Source of the DNA: an uncultured Actinomycetes bacterium
GTDB taxonomy: Bacteria > Actinomycetota > Actinomycetes > Mycobacteriales > Mycobacteriaceae
Direction of reading: 5' to 3'
DNA: 5,769 nt
Assembly (NCBI GenBank): GCA_903911165.1
Contig: CAIWCQ010000355.1
Location: 1 to 5,769, forward strand
The notes below the pieces were generated by a model, which did not search any database, was not told where the DNA came from, and saw nothing but the letters and a program-made list of their open reading frames with translations. Within the stretch, counting starts at the first letter, position 1; each line of letters begins with the position of its first letter. The position numbers were made by a program, and so were the translations under genes. This document shows, in pieces, positions 1 to 5,769 of the stretch.

Positions 1-817
1 CACTGTCGGAGAACGCGACGAGGGCAACACCACCGGAAGCGGCGATCAGCACACCCAGATCGGGGATCGATACCCCGCTGAGTCCTAATGCAGGCAGGCC
101 CGAGGGCACCTCGCCGACGACCTCGATGCCGTGGCGGTTCAGCGACAACACCGCCACCGCCGCCGACGCAAGCACCACGACGATGAACGGCCCCGGTGCA
201 CGTGGTGTCAGTCGGGCGAATCCGACCAGCGCGATGAGAACCACGGCCGAGAAAGTGATCGTCGGCCAGTGCACGTCCGGTAGTGCCGCAGCCAGGGAAC
301 GCAGTTGGGACACAATCCCGTCGCCGGTGACCTGGGTACCGGTCAGCGATCCGAGTTGGCCGGCCACCATGATCAGCGCGACTCCGGTCATGTAGCCGAT
401 CAGAACCGGCCGCGACAGCAGTTCGGCGAGGAACCCCAGGCGCAGCAACCCGGCGGCCAAGCAGACCGCACCAACCAGTAGGGCCAGCATCGCCGCCAGT
501 GCGGCGTAACGCCCACTGTCCCCCGCCGCCAGGGGCGCCAGTGCGGTCGCGGTCATTAACGCGGTCGAGGATTCCGGACCGGCGGAGAGGTAGCGCGAGG
601 TCCCCATCACTGCGTAGATCGCCAACGGCAGCAGCGACGCCCACAACCCCGCCACCGGGGACAGTCCCGCGACGGTGGCATACGCCATGGCCTGCGGAAC
701 GAGATAGGTCGCCACAGTCAGGCCGGCCATCACATCGCCGCGCAACCAGGATTGCCGATAGCCGAGGAACTGCGCCAGTCCGGGTGCCGCCGCGGCCAGA
801 CGCAGTTGGTCCCTCAC
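1..817 (-). CDS. SulP-family inorganic anion (sulfate-type) transporter, N-terminal 272 residues, cut by window edge
   Basis: The frame is open from a GTG at 817-815 to the window edge with no stop. The start GTG shares the sequence GTGA with the lpqL stop. The translation carries the SulP hallmark: GDVMAGLTV (27-35), VPQAMAYATVAGL (40-52) and the SAGPESS motif (78-84) that opens transmembrane helix 3, where the family's anion site lies. Hydrophobic helices follow at roughly 55-72, 104-125, 137-153, 187-203, 210-226 and 254 onwards. Members are membrane transporters for sulfate, bicarbonate or similar anions, usually about 480-570 residues with a C-terminal STAS domain; any STAS domain would lie outside the window, so substrate cannot be told. 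A start at M30 would cut into the conserved motif, so the GTG is preferred. It contains two TTA codons, rare in such genomes; I saw none in the other genes of the window. It is the likely last visible member of a mutT3-lpqL-sulP unit. Confidence 0.93.
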   Translation of the reverse strand, partial: MRDQLRLAAAAPGLAQFLGYRQSWLRGDVMAGLTVATYLVPQAMAYATVAGLSPVAGLWASLLPLAIYAVMGTSRYLSAGPESSTALMTATALAPLAAGDSGRYAALAAMLALLVGAVCLAAGLLRLGFLAELLSRPVLIGYMTGVALIMVAGQLGSLTGTQVTGDGIVSQLRSLAAALPDVHWPTITFSAVVLIALVGFARLTPRAPGPFIVVVLASAAVAVLSLNRHGIEVVGEVPSGLPALGLSGVSIPDLGVLIAASGGVALVAFSDS

Positions 818-2307
818 GGCTCCGCGACGACGACGTGGCGGGTGCGATCCTCGCGGGCCGGCATCCCGTTGCGGCCGTCCAGGTCCTGGGCGTAGACCCC
901 TACCGCGTAGGCGACCCCGCCGCCGTTGATCCCCAGCGCATCACGATCGACATTCGCCAGCGTGTCGGCGTCGGTGTGGTAGTTCGGGTCGAACGGGGCG
1001 TCGGCCGTGCCGTCCCACAGTTCGGCTTCGTCGGCGGTCATCTTCTCCTCGGCGCCGGTGAACAAACCGCCGGCCGGGATGCCCGCCCGGGTGAATCCGT
1101 CGTAATCGGACCGGCCGTCGAACGTGGTGTCCTCGGCGGTCTTGCCGACCGAGTCCAGGTATTCGGCCAGCGTGCGTTCGATCCCCGGCGAACCCTCGGG
1201 CACCCGGGGCGGGCTCTCATCGCGTTCCAGTGCGGTCGACTGGTCGCCGTCGTAGGTGAAGTAGCCCGGGTTCGGTGAGCCGATCATGTCGAAGTTCAGG
1301 TACAGCGCGATGTTCTTGAGTTCCTCGACGTCGAGGGACTCGATGTACTTCCGAGAGCCAACGATCCCGAGTTCCTCGGCCCCCCAGAACCCGAACCGGA
1401 CGGCGTGCCGCACATCCGGGGCACTTCCGAGTTGCACGGCCGTCGCCAAGATCGCGGCCACCCCGGAGCCGTTGTCGTTGATGCCGGGCCCCTCGGCGAC
1501 GCTGTCGAGGTGAGCGCCGACCATCACCACGTCCCGCGTCGAACCGGTTGTGGTCTGGGCGATCACGTTGCGGACGTCGATACTGGTGGTGCTGGCGGCC
1601 AGTACGACGGTGGCCGGGCCGGGCGCCGCGCGCAGTCGGGCTCCGTCGGCCTTGCTCACGCTGATCACCGGAATCGTCACCTCGGTGCCCGACCCGAGAG
1701 TGCCGCCCATCTTCTCCTCGTCGACGTTGTTGGCGACGACCATCGCCACCGCCCCGAGTTTGGCGGCGACGGCCTGCTTCTCGGCGAAGGGGCAACTGCC
1801 GCGGTCGACCAGCACCACCGCACCTCGGACTGGCAAGCCGGCGTAATCGGCGGGAACACAACCGGGAGTTTCTTCGGCGGGCGCGGCGACCAGTGGGCCG
1901 CTGACACCCGGTGTGCCGGCGCTGTATTCCAGCGCCCGGGCATCGATGGCGTCCCCGCCGACAGTCAATTCCGGCTTTTCCGTCTCGAAGACGCGCATCC
2001 CAAATCCCGGCGTCTGCACGTCGAAGCCGCTGTCCCGCAAGACCTGCGCGACATAGTCGACGCTGGCGTCGTAGCCCGGCGTACCGACCGCGCGGGTGCC
2101 GTCGTGTTCGTCGGCGATCGCCTGAAGTTCGCTCAGGTGCTCCATCATCGCGTCGGTGCCGACCCGCTGGCGCAACGCCTCGCCGAACTCCCGGGCGGCC
2201 TTGCCCTCCTGGACCGGCTGGGCGCTGTCGGCAATCCGGCCACAGCCGAACACCACTGTGCACAGCACCACCACGACAGCCGTGGTCCGGGACTCCCGCG
2301 TCATCAC
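814..2307 (-). CDS. lpqL: LpqL-like secreted lipoprotein aminopeptidase (PA domain plus M28 zinc peptidase)
   Basis: This 497-residue protein begins with a lipoprotein signal peptide: a charged n-region, a valine-rich core (10-20) and the lipobox VFGC with Cys22 as the lipidation site, so it should be anchored outside the cytoplasmic membrane. Residues about 125-240 form a protease-associated (PA) domain, with Cys150 and Cys172 as a possible disulfide. Residues about 247-475 are an M28 (aminopeptidase Y/S type) catalytic domain with all expected residues: His266 and Asp268 in GAHLDS, bridging Asp278 in NDNGSG, Glu311 (general base) and Glu312 in GAEELG, Asp340 in NFDMIG, and His444 in NYHTDAD. 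It is therefore predicted to be an active two-zinc exopeptidase that removes N-terminal residues from peptides; substrate preference is not readable. Two adjacent ATG codons (and an in-frame GTG just upstream) make the exact start uncertain by one or two residues; the SD-like GGGG is weak. It lies 31 bp after mutT3 and overlaps sulP by 4 bases. Confidence 0.96.
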   Translation of the reverse strand: MMTRESRTTAVVVVLCTVVFGCGRIADSAQPVQEGKAAREFGEALRQRVGTDAMMEHLSELQAIADEHDGTRAVGTPGYDASVDYVAQVLRDSGFDVQTPGFGMRVFETEKPELTVGGDAIDARALEYSAGTPGVSGPLVAAPAEETPGCVPADYAGLPVRGAVVLVDRGSCPFAEKQAVAAKLGAVAMVVANNVDEEKMGGTLGSGTEVTIPVISVSKADGARLRAAPGPATVVLAASTTSIDVRNVIAQTTTGSTRDVVMVGAHLDSVAEGPGINDNGSGVAAILATAVQLGSAPDVRHAVRFGFWGAEELGIVGSRKYIESLDVEELKNIALYLNFDMIGSPNPGYFTYDGDQSTALERDESPPRVPEGSPGIERTLAEYLDSVGKTAEDTTFDGRSDYDGFTRAGIPAGGLFTGAEEKMTADEAELWDGTADAPFDPNYHTDADTLANVDRDALGINGGGVAYAVGVYAQDLDGRNGMPAREDRTRHVVVAEP

Positions 2308-2338
2308 CCCAGGCTAGCCCGACGGCTGCGCGCGGCGG

Positions 2339-2812
2339 TCATAGCCGCGAGCTGAGCAGTTTCCAGCTGGCGGCGAAACCCGGGTGCAACTGCAGTGCGG
2401 TCACCTCGTCCAGCCCAACCCAGCTCAATGCGGTGCTCTCCTGGTTGCGCACCGTGGGCAATTGTTCGGCGGCATCGGCAACGACGGTGGTGTAGGTCCA
2501 GTGCACACCGCCGGGGCCGCGCACCTCGGCGGTGATAACACTGAACCGGACCCGCAGATGTTCAGCGGGCAGGCCGGCCTCCTCATGGGCCTCCCGGAGC
2601 GCGGCCTCCTCGGGGGACTCGTGGCTGTCGCGAGCACCACCGGGAAGTCCCCAGGTATCGCCCAGATGGCTCCAGGGGGCGCGGTGCTGCAGCAGCACGG
2701 CCGGGGACCCGTCCGCCGCCGGAGCGCGGAGAAGCAGCCCGGCGGCGCCGTGCCGGCCCCAGTGTCGAGTGCCCGCATGCGACACCACCCAGCCGTCACC
2801 GTCGCCTCGCAC
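2339..2812 (-). CDS. mutT3: Nudix hydrolase, MutT3-like (157 aa from GTG start)
   Basis: A perfect Nudix box GX5EX7REUXEEXGU occupies residues 59-81 (Gly59, Glu65, Arg73-Glu74, Glu77-Glu78, Gly80), the metal-binding site for nucleoside diphosphate-X hydrolysis. The N-terminus RGDGDGWVVS, the segment WGLPGGARDSHE, the VHWTYTTVVAD strand and the C-terminal LHPGFAASW match mycobacterial MutT3 (Rv0413) as I recall it. The family removes oxidised or surplus (d)NTPs such as 8-oxo-dGTP; the substrate here is inferred. The open frame extends back to 3052, but there is no other ATG, GTG or TTG between 2812 and about 3028, that extension reads through a DNA repeat as Arg-rich peptide, and it would run into glnX. 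The GTG at 2812 is also placed exactly for leaderless transcription. M. tuberculosis MutT3 is longer (217 aa) mainly through a C-terminal tail that is absent here. It is the first gene of the mutT3-lpqL-sulP unit. Confidence 0.9.
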   Translation of the reverse strand: MRGDGDGWVVSHAGTRHWGRHGAAGLLLRAPAADGSPAVLLQHRAPWSHLGDTWGLPGGARDSHESPEEAALREAHEEAGLPAEHLRVRFSVITAEVRGPGGVHWTYTTVVADAAEQLPTVRNQESTALSWVGLDEVTALQLHPGFAASWKLLSSRL

Positions 2813-2818
2813 CGGTTC

Positions 2819-2824
2819 AGGATA
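2819..2824 (-). promoter_or_regulatory. Probable -10 hexamer for leaderless mutT3 transcript
   Basis: On the minus strand the bases read TATCCT, matching the mycobacterial SigA-type TANNNT -10 element. Six bases (GAACCG) separate it from the GTG start codon at 2812, the usual distance from a -10 to the transcription start, so transcription would begin at the first base of the start codon. No good -35 is visible about 17 bp upstream (GTCGGG), which is common in mycobacteria. There is no Shine-Dalgarno sequence, in keeping with a leaderless mRNA. Confidence 0.55.
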
Positions 2825-2881
2825 AACGCGCCACGCCGGTGCCCGACCGGCGATCAGGCCCCATCCGTCACGACGGCCTCT

Positions 2882-2887
2882 TAGACT
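2882..2887 (+). promoter_or_regulatory. Tentative -10 hexamer for the glnX-glnH-pknG unit
   Basis: TAGACT fits TANNNT and is the best such hexamer on the plus strand upstream of glnX. It would place transcription start near 2894, giving a leader of about 114 nt that contains the whole repeat array. No convincing -35 is present at the expected spacing (the bases there are C-rich), so this is weakly supported. Confidence 0.3.
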
Positions 2888-2897
2888 TCGCTCAGGC

Positions 2898-2969
2898 AGT
2901 CCGAACCGCCTCCGCTCAGGGAGTCCGGACCGCCGTCGCTGGGGTAGTCCGGACCGCCGTCGCTGAGGG
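2898..2969 (+). repeat. 24-bp tandem repeat, three contiguous copies, in the glnX upstream region
   Basis: Copies lie at 2898-2921, 2922-2945 and 2946-2969. Copies 2 and 3 are identical over their first 20 bases and differ only at unit positions 21 and 24; copy 1 differs from copy 3 at positions 7, 14, 15 and 20. Each starts AGTCCG; copies 2 and 3 contain the 8-bp palindrome GTCCGGAC, which copy 1 lacks (GTCCGAAC). A decayed fourth copy may precede them: 2886-2897 ends in TCGCTCAGGC, like the end of copy 1. The unit length is a multiple of three, so reading frames stay open through it, but no gene here plausibly uses it. It may be a regulator or RNA-structure element, or simply a variable-number repeat. 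Confidence 0.9.
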
Positions 2970-2986
2970 CACCGGGAACTCCGCCG

Positions 2987-2998
2987 AAGGGAGCGAGG
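2987..2998 (+). promoter_or_regulatory. Ribosome binding site of glnX
   Basis: The purine-rich stretch AAGGGAGCGAGG precedes the GTG start at 3008. The GAGG part (2995-2998) is 9 nt from the start codon, a good Shine-Dalgarno spacing; the AAGGGAG part is farther, at 14 nt. Because the frame is closed by TAG at 2945-2947 and has no other ATG, GTG or TTG in between, this site fixes the glnX start. Confidence 0.65.
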
Positions 2999-3007
2999 TC
3001 CGCGCAG

Positions 3008-4323
3008 GTGACCGTCGAACTGGCGCATCCCTCCAGCGAGCCGCTGGCGCAACGGACGACAACCGATCCCCCGAACCCGAGGTGGTGGTTCTTCAACACC
3101 ACGCCGGGCCGGATTCTGGCGATCGGCACCGTTCTGGCCATGCTGGGCGTCCTGAGCGCGTTCGCCATCTCGACGACGATCAACGAACGGCAGCGGCAGC
3201 TGACCAATGTTCTGGACTACACCGAGCCGCTGGCGTTCGCCGCCGGACAGCTCTACACCACCCTGTCGGTGGCCGACGCGGCCGCGGCGACGGCGTTCAT
3301 CTCCGGGTCCGAGCCGAGGGCCGTGCGGGAACGTTACGAACAGGCGATCACCGAAGCCGGTGTGGCGGTCACTCGGGCCTCCAGTGGCCTGACCGACCCG
3401 GAACTGGTCGAACTGCTCGGCCGGACCAATGCTCAGTTGGCCGTCTACACCGGGTTGATCGAGACGGCGCGCACCAACAACCGGATGGGCAACCCGGTAG
3501 GGGCTTCCTATTTGTCGGAAGCCTCAGCGCTCATGCAGCAGACGATCCTGCCGGCAGCACAGCGCCTCTACGAGGCGACCTCGGCGCGGGTGGACGCCGA
3601 GACAAGCGCCTCCACCGAGGTTCCCGCGCCGGTGATCATTGTTGTGGCGGTAACCCTGTTGTTCGGCGTTTTCGCGCACCGCTGGCTAGCCCGCCACACC
3701 CGGCGGCGGGTGAATGTGGCTCTGGTCGTCGGGGGACTGGCAATTGCGATCATGATCATCTGGGTGGGCACCGCGCTGACCATCTCCACCGCTGAGAGTC
3801 GCGCCGCGAAGAACACCGCCGCCGATTCCCTGCGGACCGTGACCAGCCTGGCCATCACCGCCCAGCAGGCTCGGGCCGACGAGACCCTGGCATTGATCCG
3901 CCGCGGCGACGAAGACGTCCGCAAGCGTTCCTACGATCAACGCGTGGAATCGATGCGCGTCCAACTTCAGGACTACCTGACCCGCAGGGGTTCCGTGGAC
4001 GACAGCGGTCTGGCCGAGGCCGACCAGTATCTGGAGCGCTGGCGGCAGGCCGACGCTCGGGTCAATGACTACATCGCGGCCGGCGATTACCAGCGGGCTA
4101 CCGAGGTGGCGTTGGGCACCGACGAGAACGCCGCCACCGCGGCGTTCGACAAACTCAACGACGCGCTGTCCAACGGCATCGAATCCAACCGTGCTCAGCT
4201 TCGCGACGACATCTCCTCGGCTCGCCGGGCACTGTCGGGCACCACGGTGGGCGGCGCAATGCTGTCCGGAGGCGCGGCACTGGCGGTGGCACTCGGACTG
4301 TGGCCGAGGCTCAGTGAGTACCG

Positions 4324-4327
<4 letters not shown>
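3008..4327 (+). CDS. glnX: GlnX, transmembrane signal-relay protein of the GlnH-PknG pathway
   Basis: The protein has 439 residues, the same length as M. tuberculosis Rv0412c as I recall it. Four hydrophobic helices are visible at about 34-56, 206-228, 235-260 and 411-432. The positively charged segment HRWLARHTRRR (224-234) between helices 2 and 3 should be cytoplasmic, which leaves two extracytoplasmic domains, 57-205 and 261-410, both predicted as amphipathic helical bundles resembling those of chemoreceptor-type sensors. There is no kinase, HAMP or transporter motif. In mycobacteria GlnX is reported to pass the state of the periplasmic binding protein GlnH to the kinase PknG, possibly through its short cytoplasmic loop and tails; the mechanism is not evident from sequence. 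The GTG start has a good ribosome binding site and is the only one possible. Its stop overlaps the glnH start (ATGA), which implies coupled translation. The two halves look like an internal duplication. Confidence 0.96.

Positions 4328-5769
<1,442 letters not shown>

Larger units (their letters stand above)
2813..3007. other. Divergent intergenic region between mutT3 and glnX
   Basis: These 195 bp separate two divergent transcription units and must hold both promoters. It contains, in order, the mutT3 -10 element, a tentative glnX -10 (2882-2887), a 24-bp tandem repeat array (2898-2969) and the glnX ribosome binding site. The glnX frame is closed upstream by TAG at 2945-2947, so glnX cannot start further left. 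I see no tRNA, riboswitch or rho-independent terminator here. Confidence 0.8.

Noticed and set aside
499..1278. Open frame of 259 codons on the plus strand across the sulP-lpqL junction
   Set aside because: It is antisense to two well-supported genes, begins with an Arg/Pro/Ser-rich low-complexity stretch and has no recognisable domain.
2312..2319. Palindrome GGCTAGCC between mutT3 and lpqL as a terminator or operator
   Set aside because: It has no loop and no U-run, so it is not a terminator, and an 8-bp palindrome is expected by chance in such sequence.
1405..2355. Long open frame on the plus strand, 316 codons, opposite lpqL
   Set aside because: It is antisense to a complete M28 aminopeptidase with all catalytic residues; its translation is His/Gly/Ala/Asp-rich with no domain and is explained by GC-rich codon bias.
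2898..2969. CRISPR array
   Set aside because: The copies are directly contiguous with no spacers, only three in number, and no cas genes are present.
2813..3052. N-terminal extension of mutT3 by 80 codons to an ATG at 3052
   Set aside because: It would overlap the glnX start, translate the DNA repeat into Arg-rich octapeptides, and lack similarity to MutT3; the GTG at 2812 has a matching -10 element.
2881..3207. Minus-strand frame encoding an acidic Gly/Asp octapeptide repeat over the 24-bp array
   Set aside because: It lies mostly antisense to glnX. The repeat is periodic in protein only because its unit is 24 bp, and it stays open in several other frames too, so the DNA rather than a peptide is the likelier object.
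2839..3795. Open frame of 318 codons on the plus strand overlapping glnX in another frame
   Set aside because: Arg/Gly/His-rich translation without domains; glnX in the overlapping frame has clear membrane helices and a known homologue.

Overview
The window looks like a chromosomal segment from a high-GC actinobacterium, almost certainly a non-tuberculous Mycobacterium (or close relative). The basis is strongly G/C-biased third codon positions, GTG starts, and a recognisable glnX-glnH-pknG cluster whose protein lengths and motifs match the Mycobacterium tuberculosis Rv0412c-Rv0411c-Rv0410c locus as I recall it. Both window edges cut genes.

Left half (minus strand, read from about 2812 down to 1): mutT3 (Nudix hydrolase), then lpqL (secreted M28-family zinc aminopeptidase lipoprotein), then the first 272 residues of a SulP-family anion transporter. 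Spacing is tight: 31 bp between mutT3 and lpqL, and a 4-base GTGA overlap between lpqL and sulP. They are probably one transcription unit. The mutT3 GTG sits 6 nt after a good TANNNT hexamer, so the message is likely leaderless.

Middle (2813-3007): a 195-bp divergent intergenic region holding the mutT3 promoter, a tentative glnX promoter, three contiguous copies of a 24-bp tandem repeat (2898-2969) and the glnX ribosome binding site. The repeat lies in the probable glnX leader and is the least explained element in the window.

Right half (plus strand, 3008-5769): glnX (four-helix transmembrane sensor-like protein with two extracytoplasmic helical domains), glnH (amino-acid-binding lipoprotein with no transporter genes beside it) and the first 160 residues of pknG (cytosolic Ser/Thr kinase with an N-terminal rubredoxin-like zinc/iron knuckle). 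Stops and starts overlap at both junctions. In mycobacteria these three form a described nutrient-sensing route: GlnH binds acidic amino acids or their amides outside the membrane, GlnX relays the signal, and PknG phosphorylates GarA to switch 2-oxoglutarate/glutamate metabolism. I see no wholly novel system. The points most worth a second look are the repeat array, the apparent internal duplication of GlnX, the divergent PknG N-terminus, and the local gene order, which differs from M. tuberculosis (no thi genes between mutT3 and lpqL, SulP after lpqL).
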